A stretch of 54,857 nucleotides of DNA from the NCBI GenBank assembly GCA_900299025.1, contig OMIE01000075.1, positions 1-54,857 on the forward strand. Reading direction: 5' to 3'. Made by a program: the position numbers and the translations under genes. The notes under the pieces were generated by a model, which did no database searches, was not told where the DNA came from, and was given only the letters and a program-made list of their open reading frames with translations. Shown piece by piece: positions 1 to 7,048 of the stretch; position 1 is the stretch's first letter, and every line of letters begins with the position of its first letter. This DNA comes from Burkholderiaceae bacterium. Its GTDB lineage: Bacteria > Pseudomonadota > Gammaproteobacteria > Burkholderiales > Burkholderiaceae_E.

Positions 1-40
1 GTGAAGTTTCATAGGAAGCGAAGTCTCGGATGCATGATCA

Positions 41-59
41 AAGCGGCAGTTTCCCGCTT
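41..59. repeat. Inverted repeat upstream of the LysR gene
   Basis: The arms AAGCGG (41-46) and CCGCTT (54-59) are perfect complements with a 7-nt spacer. The repeat lies about 30 bp before the proposed LysR promoter. It could be an operator or the end of an upstream transcription unit. There is no T-run, so it is not a convincing terminator. Confidence 0.3.
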
Positions 60-87
60 CAAACTGATATCAACAATCGATAAATAA

Positions 88-116
88 TTGGCAATTCGTA
101 AGTTAACTTGGACAAT
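88..116 (+). promoter_or_regulatory. Candidate sigma-70 promoter of the LysR gene
   Basis: TTGGCA (88-93) matches the -35 consensus at five of six positions. It is followed by a 17-nt spacer and GACAAT (111-116), which matches the -10 consensus at four of six. The ATG at 142 lies about 25 bp downstream, which allows a short leader. The call rests on consensus and spacing only. Confidence 0.4.
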
Positions 117-141
117 AGCTCATCTCATTTTTGAATTGCTT

Positions 142-1056
142 ATGCCACTGACCCGCTTTACCCTGCGTCAACTTGAGGCCTTCAGCACGGTCGCGGATAC
201 CCGAGGATTCGCGGCTGCGTCACAACGCATGGGCTTATCGTCGTCTGCTGTCAGTCAATTGGTCGCCGAGTTGGAAGCCTACTTAGGATTTCGGCTATTC
301 GATCGCCACACGCGGCTAGTCGAACTTTCTGGCGCTGGCCGTGAATTCCTGGCCATGGCCCAGTCTGTCCTGCGACATGTGCAGCAAGCAGAATCGGCAG
401 CTTCCAACATCCGTGACTCAGCTTCGGGCATTGTTCGGATCGCGGCACCCTTGGTCTTGGCAGGTGCCGTGCTTCCCAAGGCGATCGCCAATTTTCGAGA
501 ACTCAAGCCATCGGTGGTTGTACGTATTCGTGACACGCCGGTTGACATGCTGCTTGATCGGGTTAGCGCCGGTGATGTCGATCTTGCCGTTGGGCCCGAT
601 CGTCGGGCAACCCAAGATGTGCTTTCCATACCAGTGTTTAGCAGCCCGTGGGTGTTGTGGTGTGCTCGTACCCACCCCCTTGCAAGCAAACGGCGCTTAC
701 GCTGGGAGGATCTTCACGAGGTTTCCCTCGTGGCCGCAGGCCGCGACCACGAACAAAGCGTTGCACAAATGCGAATCGATGAGCCAGAAGGACAAGGCAT
801 TCGACCTATTGATGTGGTGGATAACATCTCGACTGCACTTGGACTAGCCTCACAAGGTTTAGCGGCTACGCTTGCGCCCGCCTATGTCGGGATGATGGCC
901 AAACCACTTGGCCTGTTGTCACGCCGGGTTACTCAACCTGAGACGATCCGCCAAGTATGCATTTACAAGTCTAATACGCGTGTTGTATCCCCAGCAGCCC
1001 AAGCTTTTTCAGACTTTCTTGAGCGTTGGCTTAAGCAGTGGAGCGTGAAACGCTAA
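142..1056 (+). CDS. LysR-family transcriptional regulator
   Basis: This 304-residue protein has the standard LysR layout. An N-terminal winged helix-turn-helix (about residues 3-62, beginning RFTLRQLEAF and including SSSAVSQLVAELE) is joined by a linker helix to a periplasmic-binding-protein-like effector domain (about 90-295). I start at the ATG at 142 because the HTH begins immediately after it. An upstream TTG at 88 would add 18 residues, but that TTG falls inside the probable -35 box. The gene stands alone, facing the ccdAB pair, and no divergently transcribed target lies in the window. Its effector and targets cannot be inferred. The family call is secure. Confidence 0.9.
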   Translation: MPLTRFTLRQLEAFSTVADTRGFAAASQRMGLSSSAVSQLVAELEAYLGFRLFDRHTRLVELSGAGREFLAMAQSVLRHVQQAESAASNIRDSASGIVRIAAPLVLAGAVLPKAIANFRELKPSVVVRIRDTPVDMLLDRVSAGDVDLAVGPDRRATQDVLSIPVFSSPWVLWCARTHPLASKRRLRWEDLHEVSLVAAGRDHEQSVAQMRIDEPEGQGIRPIDVVDNISTALGLASQGLAATLAPAYVGMMAKPLGLLSRRVTQPETIRQVCIYKSNTRVVSPAAQAFSDFLERWLKQWSVKR

Positions 1057-1315
1057 GCACAATGGGACAGATGGCTGAGCTTCTATGGCCTTGGCGTTCG
1101 CATCAAGCCCGCCTGCGCAAAGAGACTGCCCGTGTTGGGGTAAATCAGCACCATGTTGACCGCGCTAGGCATATGGCTCTTTGCAAACTGGCCGGCATCT
1201 CGCGCGAATCTAAGTCATGTCAAAAGCTCATTGCTTACCAAACACGGGCAGCCAGCTTGGTGCACAAGTATGTATAAGGACAGTTGGTCAATCGCCCGAA
1301 GGATCCTCACCCCAC
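1057..1315. other. Intergenic stretch with no supported gene
   Basis: These 259 bp separate the LysR gene from the end of ccdB. Short open frames exist on both strands, but none has a recognisable domain, a good ribosome-binding site or a neighbour-coupled arrangement. It may be debris of the accessory patch that continues to the right. Confidence 0.5.
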
Positions 1316-1606
1316 TCAGATGCCTGCCATGAGGATGTCAAGGGCACGGATGATGCGGTCGCCTTGGTCTGCGACACTTCCCACGCGACGCACCCTAGTC
1401 CGCCGAACGGCCGCGATAAGTCGGGTTGCCAGAACAAGCCGCTGCCCCTCGTGGAGGACCTCTGGATTAAGGTCCTTTACGATCGGATAATCCGCCAGAA
1501 TCGGAATGACAACCACCGAGGAATCTGGCGGCAGAAGATCGCTCTCCACAACGACCATCCTCACTCCGTTGTAGTCCGCTACATCAAAGCGAGTTAAGTG
1601 TCCCAA
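1316..1606 (-). CDS. ccdB: CcdB-family gyrase-poison toxin
   Basis: The 96-residue product fits CcdB in length and pattern: an N-terminal RFDV strand, a central VVIPI strand (as in VVIPL of the family) and a C-terminal helix ending ALDILMAGI, like the functional tail of F-plasmid CcdB. Family members bind the GyrA dimer and trap DNA gyrase on cut DNA. The start is TTG at 1604-1606. A GGAGG lies 6 nt upstream, and no ATG is available before the first conserved strand. It overlaps the end of ccdA by 13 nt, so translation is probably coupled. Whether the toxin is active cannot be told from sequence. The C-terminal residues differ from the Trp-Gly-Ile of F CcdB. Confidence 0.82.
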   Translation of the reverse strand: MGHLTRFDVADYNGVRMVVVESDLLPPDSSVVVIPILADYPIVKDLNPEVLHEGQRLVLATRLIAAVRRTRVRRVGSVADQGDRIIRALDILMAGI

Positions 1607-1848
1607 GATGCGCCTCCAGGTGCGCTGATGATGTCGGCCAAGGGGTGCCCATGTCGCTCATGCCAAGCCGATTGGGCAGCGAAAGCTGCTTCGTTGTCTT
1701 TGAGCCATTGAAGCCTGCGTGCCTTTGCAACAGCAGCCTTGAGCGCTGTCTCAGCGATGTACGAAACGTTTAGATTGAGGGCCTTTGCGGAATCGAGGGC
1801 TTCTGCATCGAGTGTTAGCGAGGTTTTGCGTTTTATCGCTGATACCAT
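1594..1848 (-). CDS. ccdA: CcdA-family antitoxin
   Basis: The 84-residue protein begins with a ribbon-helix-helix segment (KRKTSLTLDAEALDSAKALN) and ends with a polar tail rich in Trp, Asn and Glu, typical of CcdA. The first part binds DNA for autorepression, and the tail wraps and neutralises CcdB. I choose the ATG at 1848, not a GTG at 1965, because the family starts just before the KTSLTLD strand and a GGAG lies about 8 nt upstream. The gene precedes ccdB in the usual antitoxin-first order. The upstream region carries GGTAT twice, 14 nt apart, overlapping a TATAGT -10-like hexamer (1876-1881, minus strand). This would suit an autorepressed promoter. Confidence 0.82.
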   Translation of the reverse strand: MVSAIKRKTSLTLDAEALDSAKALNLNVSYIAETALKAAVAKARRLQWLKDNEAAFAAQSAWHERHGHPLADIISAPGGASWDT

Positions 1849-1900
1849 CTGACGGACTCCAGTTGATACCGTGAAACTATACCGCAACTCTGTCTTACTT

Positions 1901-2044
1901 TCATGGATGGCGCCCGTGTAGCCGGAATCTCCTTTGAGCACGGCAGACCCGCTGGACCCAGACACAAGCCAGGATTTCTCCGGCGACCACCTGCTCGGCG
2001 TACCGTTTGGCAGTTACCGAATGCGAAGCTGAATGTACATCCAT
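1901..2044 (-). pseudogene. Fragment resembling phage terminase large-subunit N-terminus
   Basis: On the minus strand, from an ATG at 2044, the frame reads RYAEQVVAGEILACVWV and then VCRAQRRF. From memory this matches the opening of tailed-phage large terminase subunits, where an RYAEQVVSG-like helix is followed by an A-C-x-W-V-x-x-A-C-x-R motif. Terminase genes run for several hundred codons. This frame stops at 1901 after 47 residues, and the ATPase and nuclease domains are absent, so it is a remnant at best. It lies between ccdA and the divergent vapBC promoter. The match covers about 30 residues and was not tested by a search. Confidence 0.42.
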
Positions 2045-2089
2045 GTGTTTACAAACCCTAAGTATCGGGTAAGATGTACCTATACATCT
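2033..2089 (+). promoter_or_regulatory. vapBC promoter with candidate VapB operators
   Basis: TTTACA (2048-2053) and TAAGAT (2070-2075), 16 nt apart, form a good sigma-70 promoter about 35 bp before vapB. Overlapping the -10 is an inverted repeat with arms AGATGTA (2072-2078) and TACATCT (2083-2089) around a 4-nt spacer. A related 8-bp palindrome, ATGTACAT, sits upstream at 2033-2040. Two related palindromes flanking the promoter are what an autorepressing VapB or VapBC complex would be expected to bind. Confidence 0.62.
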
Positions 2090-2111
2090 ATTTACCAACT
2101 CAAGAGAGCTC

Positions 2112-2348
2112 ATGGCCAACACCAAACTCTTCAAAAACGGCAATTCCCAGGCCGTGCGTATCCCGTCAGAGCTGGCTTACAGCCGCTGGGACATCGAACT
2201 GGTCATAGAGCGCCAGGGCGATGAATTGCGCATCCGTCCGGCCCGTCGGCGCATGGGCGATGTGCTGGGCACCCTGGCGCAGTTCTCCCCCGACTTCATG
2301 AGTGAGGGGCGGGGCCACAACATTGAAGGTGAACGCGAGGCCTTATGA
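2112..2348 (+). CDS. vapB: VapB antitoxin, AbrB/MazE-type DNA-binding
   Basis: The 78-residue protein opens with the swapped-hairpin AbrB/MazE fold: TKLFKNGNSQAVRIP, then IELVIERQGDELRIRPA. Dimers of this fold bind operator DNA. The remaining C-terminal half (SPDFMSEGRG onward) would neutralise the toxin. An AGAG sits about 8 nt before the ATG. The stop overlaps the start of vapC as ATGA, giving translational coupling. The operator at 2072-2089 is 23 bp upstream, consistent with autoregulation. Confidence 0.88.
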   Translation: MANTKLFKNGNSQAVRIPSELAYSRWDIELVIERQGDELRIRPARRRMGDVLGTLAQFSPDFMSEGRGHNIEGEREAL

Positions 2349-2755
2349 AGCCCAAGTACATGCTGGACACCAACATCTGCATCTACCTGATGAAGCACCA
2401 ACCGCCGCAGGTTCGGGCGCGTTTTGCTGACTGCTTCGTGGGCGACGTGGTGATTTCGGCCATTACGCTGGCTGAACTGGAATACGGGGTGGCCTGTTCA
2501 GGGGCAGCACAGGCACAAAACCAAGTGCTGCTCGAAAGCCTACTTGAGGACATCCCGGTTGCACCCTTTGAAGCTCGCGCAGCAAGTGCCTACGGGCCGC
2601 TAAGTGCAGCCAACCGTGAACGCAACAAAGATGCGCTGGACAAGCTGATTGCGTCTCACGCGCTGTCATTGGAAGTTACGCTGGTCACCAATAACGAGGC
2701 AGACTTCCGGGACTTTCCGGGTTTACTCGTTGAGAACTGGGTCAATAACCACTGA
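2345..2755 (+). CDS. vapC: VapC toxin, PIN-domain ribonuclease
   Basis: The 136-residue protein is a full-length PIN domain. The acidic metal-binding residues are visible in order: Asp8 (YMLDTNIC), Glu44 (SAITLAELEYG), Asp99 (DALDKLIASHA) and Asp120 (NNEADFRDF). VapC toxins are Mg-dependent endoribonucleases that cut tRNA or rRNA. The target here is unknown. With all four acidic positions present and the gene intact, the toxin is probably functional or recently was. It overlaps vapB by 4 nt and is the last gene before the tRNA-proximal repeats. Confidence 0.9.
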   Translation: MKPKYMLDTNICIYLMKHQPPQVRARFADCFVGDVVISAITLAELEYGVACSGAAQAQNQVLLESLLEDIPVAPFEARAASAYGPLSAANRERNKDALDKLIASHALSLEVTLVTNNEADFRDFPGLLVENWVNNH

Positions 2756-2797
2756 TCGCGCGACGAGTCCCTCACCACCCAAAGCCCTTTCTGTCTC

Positions 2798-2816
2798 GGC
2801 CGAGACGGAGGGTTCG
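2798..2816 (-). repeat. Imperfect copy of the tRNA-Ser 3' end (att-like)
   Basis: On the minus strand this reads CGAACCCTCCGTCTCGGCC. It matches the tRNA-Ser T-arm and acceptor end (plus-strand 2954-2973) over 19 nt with one deletion and one substitution. The copy also makes a perfect 14-bp palindrome at 2793-2806 (GTCTCGG/CCGAGAC). A displaced copy of a tRNA 3' end is the classic trace of integrase-mediated insertion. It lies 137 bp from the gene, on the side of the toxin-antitoxin patch. No integrase gene remains. Confidence 0.5.
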
Positions 2817-2884
2817 GTCACCTCGCTGCGCGCGGCTCCTCGACCCCCGCCGGTCTTTCATGCCCGGCGCTTCGAATCCCGATC

Positions 2885-2906
2885 GTGAACCCCTCCAGGG
2901 GTTCAC
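2885..2906. repeat. Perfect 10-bp-arm inverted repeat downstream of tRNA-Ser
   Basis: GTGAACCCCT (2885-2894) is separated by CC from its exact complement AGGGGTTCAC (2897-2906). The repeat lies 15 bp beyond the tRNA terminator. With only two spacer bases it resembles a protein-binding or recombination site more than an RNA hairpin. The role is unknown. Confidence 0.6.
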
Positions 2907-2920
2907 TCCCGTCCCACCAA

Positions 2921-2942
2921 CAAAAACGCCCGCTTCGCGGGC
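2921..2942 (-). terminator. Rho-independent terminator of tRNA-Ser
   Basis: Read on the minus strand, a 6-bp GC-only stem (GCCCGC/GCGGGC, 2928-2942) with a 3-nt loop is followed by a run of five T (2926-2922). It starts 10 bp after the CCA end of the tRNA, the expected position for ending a lysC-tRNA transcript. Confidence 0.8.
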
Positions 2943-2952
2943 TAGTTTTCGT

Positions 2953-3045
2953 TGGCGGAGACGGAGGGATTCGAACCCTCGATCCGGGTTTTGCCCAGAT
3001 GCTCCCTTAGCAGGGGAGTGCCTTCGACCACTCGGCCACGTCTCC
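2953..3045 (-). tRNA. tRNA-Ser(GCU)
   Basis: The cloverleaf is complete with an encoded CCA. The acceptor stem GGAGACG (3045-3039) pairs with CGTCTCC (2963-2957), followed by discriminator G and CCA (2955-2953). The anticodon stem CTCCC/GGGAG encloses the loop CTGCTAA, so the anticodon is GCU (3011-3009), reading AGC and AGU codons. The long variable arm (GCATCTGGGCAAAACCCGGAT region) is typical of serine tRNAs, and the T-loop is GGTTCGAATCC. The gene is 21 bp downstream of lysC on the same strand and is probably made from the lysC transcript. Confidence 0.97.
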
Positions 3046-3066
3046 GATAACTCGTATTGTACTGTG

Positions 3067-4320
3067 TCAGGCACCCTGCTCCAACCCAAAGGCTTTATGC
3101 AACGCCCTAACGGCCAATTCCATGTATTTATCCTCAATCACGACCGAGATCTTGATCTCACTGGTAGAAATCATCTGGATATTGATACCCTCAGCCGACA
3201 AGGTCTTAAACATTAAGCTGGCGATGCCCACATGTGAGCGCATCCCGATACCAACGACTGAGACCTTAGCGATTTTTGGATCGCCAACAAGGTCCTTGGC
3301 TCCGATTGAACCCAACACGTTCTCACGCAACACCGCAAGCGCTCGCTCGTATTCGTTTCGATGCACTGTGAATGAAAAGTCAGTCGATCCATCCTGACTT
3401 TGGTTCTGAATAATCATATCGACATCGATATTGGCTTCTGCCACCGGGCCTAAGATTGAAAAAGCAACACCGGGGCGATCTGGCACGCGGGTCAGCGTGA
3501 TCTTCGCCTCATCACGGTTAAACGCTATGCCTGAGATAACTGCCTGTTCCATCGCATCGCCTTCCTCAAAAGTAATCAACGTTCCCGACTGGGCCTCCGT
3601 GGCTAAATCCATATCCGGCGGCGTTAGGCTTGATAACACCCTCGTCTTTACTCGGTACTTCCCTGCAAATTCCACGGATCTAATTTGCAAGACTTTTGAA
3701 CCAAGGCTTGCCATTTCGAGCATTTCTTCGAACGTTATACGTTCAAGTCTTCTAGCTTCCGCTACGATTCGTGGATCAGTTGTGTAAACGCCATCGACAT
3801 CGGTATAGATAAGACACTCATCCGCCTCAAGCGCTGCCGCAATAGCAACCGCTGAGGTGTCCGAACCACCACGACCAAGCGTGGTGACATGGCCCTCAGG
3901 GTCAACCCCCTGAAAACCCGTGATGATCACGACACGTGCCTGTTGCAAATCCCGATGAACTTTTTCAGTGTCGATACCCGTAATACGGGCCTTGGTATAA
4001 GCGTTATCGGTTCGTACTGGAAGCTGCCAACCCGCATAACTCACCGCGTCGACGCCAATTGCCTTAAGTGCCATCGCCAGCAATCCCACCGAGACCTGCT
4101 CGCCGGTGCAAGCCAGCATATCTAGCTCTCTCGGATCGGGTTGCGATTGAATCTCCTTCGCTAAGCCAATCAGGCGATTCGTCTCCCCAGACATTGCCGA
4201 GGGCACAACGACCATGTTGTAGCCCGCCCTATGCCACTTGGCAACCCGAGCGGCGACGTTTTTGATGCGTTCTACCGAACCCATCGAGGTACCGCCATAC
4301 TTATGAACGATCAATGCCAT
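3067..4320 (-). CDS. lysC: Aspartate kinase
   Basis: The enzyme phosphorylates L-aspartate to aspartyl-4-phosphate, the first step toward lysine, diaminopimelate, threonine and methionine. The 417-residue protein has the amino-acid-kinase domain at the N-terminus (VHKYGGTSMGSVERI, GRGGSDTSAVAIAAAL, YTDVDGVYTTDPR) and two ACT domains over about the last 150 residues (VPDRPGVAFSILGPVAEANI and VGIGMRSHVGIASLMF). These normally give feedback control by lysine and threonine. It is a monofunctional kinase. dapA, for the next branch enzyme, lies elsewhere in the window (27845-28723). A promoter at 4380-4408 precedes it, and tRNA-Ser follows at once. Confidence 0.97.
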   Translation of the reverse strand: MALIVHKYGGTSMGSVERIKNVAARVAKWHRAGYNMVVVPSAMSGETNRLIGLAKEIQSQPDPRELDMLACTGEQVSVGLLAMALKAIGVDAVSYAGWQLPVRTDNAYTKARITGIDTEKVHRDLQQARVVIITGFQGVDPEGHVTTLGRGGSDTSAVAIAAALEADECLIYTDVDGVYTTDPRIVAEARRLERITFEEMLEMASLGSKVLQIRSVEFAGKYRVKTRVLSSLTPPDMDLATEAQSGTLITFEEGDAMEQAVISGIAFNRDEAKITLTRVPDRPGVAFSILGPVAEANIDVDMIIQNQSQDGSTDFSFTVHRNEYERALAVLRENVLGSIGAKDLVGDPKIAKVSVVGIGMRSHVGIASLMFKTLSAEGINIQMISTSEIKISVVIEDKYMELAVRALHKAFGLEQGA

Positions 4321-4344
4321 GGTGTTTGTATCTTTAGTAAAGTT

Positions 4345-4408
4345 CGAGAAGCCTTCTCGCCACTTGAAAAATCGTCACCATTATAAAGAATCGCTTCATG
4401 GGACTAAA
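4345..4408 (-). promoter_or_regulatory. lysC promoter and leader palindrome
   Basis: On the minus strand a perfect TATAAT lies at 4385-4380, with a weak -35 (TTTAGT, 4408-4403) 17 nt upstream. This places lysC under its own promoter rather than read-through from tilS, with a leader of about 50 nt. Within the leader is a palindrome with 7-bp arms, CGAGAAG (4345-4351) and CTTCTCG (4353-4359). As RNA this would be a 5-bp stem with a 5-nt loop about 25 nt before the start codon. It may be an operator or a translational control hairpin. Confidence 0.55.
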
Positions 4409-4430
4409 TCGCAACAATATGGGGTATTAC

Positions 4431-5381
4431 TCACTCAAAAAATCTGGGCTCTGCCAGCAATCGATCACCCATGCGTCGAAAGACAAAATCCCCGTGCCTC
4501 AAATGGCCGCGTCCAAGCTTTGAAACAAAGCATAACTCATGTAATACATTCAATCGGGCACGGGATGGCGCACGAAGCGCAACCTGCTTAACCCAACGGT
4601 GTAGGGCATCACGCTGCTCGATCGCCGAGTGCGATTGCATAGGGCCAAGGTCAAGATAGGCTACATTCGCTATAGTTTGTGGTGTGCTCTCGGATAAGTC
4701 CCCCATCAAATCGACGATCCGCCGCTTCGTGCCCGGACGAATCGATTCAAGCAAAGGCATCAAGTTCGAGCGAATGCGATTGCGCAAGAAAGTTTCATCG
4801 CCATTGCTCGGATCCTCTTCCCAAGAAAGTCCCCAGTCTTTGGCCTGCTCAAGCAATACACTTCGCTCTACCTTAAGTATCGGTCTAACATAAACAACAC
4901 TTCCACGCTCAATAGCAGTTGGCATACCGCGCAGGCCCGCAATACCTGTTCCACGGATAAGATTGATAAAAAACGTTTCAGCTTGATCATCAGCGTGATG
5001 CGCAAGCAGGACTCGGTGAAGCGCCAAATCAGCCGCCACTTGCTCGATCGCTTCGTATCGCGCTTGCCTTGCCCACGCCTCAAGTCCATCCGTAAAGCTT
5101 GCCGGGGACTTGAGCGCACAAACCCTAAGGTCGACCGAAAAACGCTCACAAAGCGCCCGCGCTGAGGCTTCAAAAGAAGCTGCCTTCTCTTGCAAGCCAT
5201 GATTGACGTGTATCGCCTTGAGATCTTGCCCTGGCCAGAGTTCTCGAATTGCAACCAGGAGAACCGTCGAATCCAATCCTGCACTCAGGGCAAGAAGCCA
5301 GGGCGCAGGATGCGCTGCTAAGTTCTGTATGAGAGCCTGCTTAAGCCTCGCGTTCACGCTCGATCGCCTTTGGCCAAACAA
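4431..5381 (-). CDS. tilS: tRNA(Ile)-lysidine synthetase
   Basis: TilS converts the wobble C34 of the CAU-anticodon isoleucine tRNA to lysidine, so that it reads AUA and is charged with isoleucine. The N-type ATP pyrophosphatase PP-loop is at residues 33-38 (SAGLDS), and the HHADDQAETFFINLIRGTG signature starts near 128. At 316 residues it is shorter than the roughly 430-residue E. coli enzyme: the catalytic and linker domains are present, but the C-terminal tRNA-acceptor-binding domain is missing or very reduced. The first usable codon is TTG at 5381. A GTG at 5357 with AAAGG upstream is a good alternative start. It follows accA by 26 bp. Confidence 0.92.
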   Translation of the reverse strand: MFGQRRSSVNARLKQALIQNLAAHPAPWLLALSAGLDSTVLLVAIRELWPGQDLKAIHVNHGLQEKAASFEASARALCERFSVDLRVCALKSPASFTDGLEAWARQARYEAIEQVAADLALHRVLLAHHADDQAETFFINLIRGTGIAGLRGMPTAIERGSVVYVRPILKVERSVLLEQAKDWGLSWEEDPSNGDETFLRNRIRSNLMPLLESIRPGTKRRIVDLMGDLSESTPQTIANVAYLDLGPMQSHSAIEQRDALHRWVKQVALRAPSRARLNVLHELCFVSKLGRGHLRHGDFVFRRMGDRLLAEPRFFE

Positions 5382-5407
5382 TCAACGCAGCTGCGGTCAA
5401 ACGATGT

Positions 5408-6373
5408 TTAGCGCCCAATTTCCTTGAACTTAGCCCAAGCCATAATGCGCGCATGCCGATGCTTGAGTAAGTCCTCGGTACCAACGAGGCTGTGTTGTCT
5501 TAAGGCCTCAGCGAGCGCACGCTTGAGCAGTTGACTCATAGCGGCAGGATCGCGATGCGCCCCCCCTAAGGGTTCGTTGATGACCCGATCGACCAAACCG
5601 AGGGCCTTAAGCCTTTGCGCCGTAATGCCTAATGCCTCAGCAGCATCGGCAGCCCGCTCGGCGGTTTTCCAAAGAATCGCCGCGCATCCCTCAGGTGAGA
5701 TCACCGAATAAACCGCGTACTGCAACATCATGACCGTATCGGCAACAGCAATCGCTAAAGCACCGCCCGAACCGCCCTCGCCGATGACGGTTGTGATGAT
5801 CGGAACTTTTAATTCAGCCATCGCAAAGAGGTTTCGGCCAATCGCTTCGGATTGACCCCGCTCTTCGGCGCCAATACCCGGAAACGCGCCAGGCGTATCA
5901 ACAAAACTTAGAACGGGAAGTCCGAACTTTTCCGCGGTTCGCATTAAACGCAATGCCTTGCGATAGCCCTCGGGTCTTGGCATGCCAAAGTTGCGATAGC
6001 CGCGCTCGCGGGTGTCTCTTCCTTTTTGGTGTCCAATCACCATCACGGGTTGTCCGTTAAAGCGTGCAAGTCCACCAACAATGGCGGGGTCGTCTGCATA
6101 GCTTCGGTCACCGTGCATTTCGTGAAAATCAGTAAAAATTTCGCGAATGTAATCGAGTGTGTAGGGGCGTTGCGGGTGTCGTGCAACCATCGCCACCTGC
6201 CAAGGTGAAAGCTTGGCATAGGTATCTTTAATAAGTGTTTGCGTTTTTTTTGATAAACGATCGATCTCTTCAGCGATATCAACTGCTGAGTCATCTTGCG
6301 CATATCGCAAGGCCTCAATTTTTTGTTCTAACGCTGCGATTGGTTGCTCAAATTCTAAAAAGCTTTGCTTCAT
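5408..6373 (-). CDS. accA: Acetyl-CoA carboxylase carboxyltransferase, alpha subunit
   Basis: The 321-residue AccA works with AccD to move the carboxyl group from biotin on AccB to acetyl-CoA, giving malonyl-CoA for fatty-acid synthesis. The N-terminal helical segment is followed by the crotonase-fold carboxyltransferase core. Visible family blocks are [18 protein letters not shown] (about 83-101), [17 protein letters not shown] (158-174) and the oxyanion-type [10 protein letters not shown] (198-207). Length is normal. The gene sits between the HhH glycosylase and tilS on the same strand, an order common in beta-proteobacteria. Confidence 0.97.
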   Translation of the reverse strand: MKQSFLEFEQPIAALEQKIEALRYAQDDSAVDIAEEIDRLSKKTQTLIKDTYAKLSPWQVAMVARHPQRPYTLDYIREIFTDFHEMHGDRSYADDPAIVGGLARFNGQPVMVIGHQKGRDTRERGYRNFGMPRPEGYRKALRLMRTAEKFGLPVLSFVDTPGAFPGIGAEERGQSEAIGRNLFAMAELKVPIITTVIGEGGSGGALAIAVADTVMMLQYAVYSVISPEGCAAILWKTAERAADAAEALGITAQRLKALGLVDRVINEPLGGAHRDPAAMSQLLKRALAEALRQHSLVGTEDLLKHRHARIMAWAKFKEIGR

Positions 6374-6397
6374 CGCCCAATACTCTTCGATCTAATT

Positions 6398-7048
6398 TTA
6401 ATAAGAAACCGGTAAAGGATCAAGACTACGCCACAAATACCAAGTAGCCACGCTTCGCCAGGGCCGCAAAACTTCTCCAAGTTCGGCGGCTTGCGCTCGA
6501 CTTGCCTTCACACTGCGATCTTTAAAGGCCAGCTCAGGATCATCGCTCCAATGAATCCCCACAGCACGTAGCAGCCCCAAATCATCGAGAGGCCACACAT
6601 CAGGCCGCAATAAATTGAAGATCAAAAACATTTCAGCTGTCCATCGCCCGATACCTCGCACCTGAATCAGCTTGGCAATAACCGCTTCATCATCGAGCGC
6701 GGTCCAACCACTAGGCTCAAGCGAACCATCGACAAAACGTAAGGACAGATCCTTAATATATTCCGACTTGCGCTCAGAGAAACCGCACTTGCGAAGACTG
6801 CTCTTCCGCATCCTCGATACTTTGAGTGGTTCAACCTTGCCCCGACAAGCCTGCTCAAATCGAGCCCAAACGCTGGCTGCAGCCTTGACCGAAATTTGCT
6901 GTCCGACGATCGAGCGAGCGAGGGTTTGGTAGGGGTCTCCACGGGCTTGCAGCACAACCGGGCCGGCTTGCTCGATGAGACGGCGCATCACCGGACAGCA
7001 AGCGCTCAAGGCCTCTTGAGCTTCCTGCCAGTGCGTTGGAGCATTCAT
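6398..7048 (-). CDS. HhH-GPD DNA glycosylase, 3-methyladenine type
   Basis: This is an AlkA-type base-excision enzyme that would remove alkylated purines from DNA. The 216-residue protein has the helix-hairpin-helix at about 127-140 (LIQVRGIGRWTAEM) and the catalytic Asp in WPLDDLGLL (Asp156, the second Asp). There is no C-terminal iron-sulfur cysteine cluster, which separates it from Nth/MutY. It lacks the N-terminal domain of E. coli AlkA and resembles the compact form found in many proteobacteria. Its ATG shares one base with the cysS stop (TAATG), so the two are translationally coupled. Confidence 0.9.
   Translation of the reverse strand: MNAPTHWQEAQEALSACCPVMRRLIEQAGPVVLQARGDPYQTLARSIVGQQISVKAAASVWARFEQACRGKVEPLKVSRMRKSSLRKCGFSERKSEYIKDLSLRFVDGSLEPSGWTALDDEAVIAKLIQVRGIGRWTAEMFLIFNLLRPDVWPLDDLGLLRAVGIHWSDDPELAFKDRSVKASRAQAAELGEVLRPWRSVATWYLWRSLDPLPVSY

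Noticed and set aside
1038-1597. Overlapping plus-strand open frames after the LysR gene
   Set aside because: No domain, no ribosome-binding site, and the right part is antisense to ccdB, which has clear family features.
4321-4430. Lysine riboswitch before lysC
   Set aside because: The gap is 110 bp with only one small palindrome; the known lysine riboswitch is much longer and structured differently.
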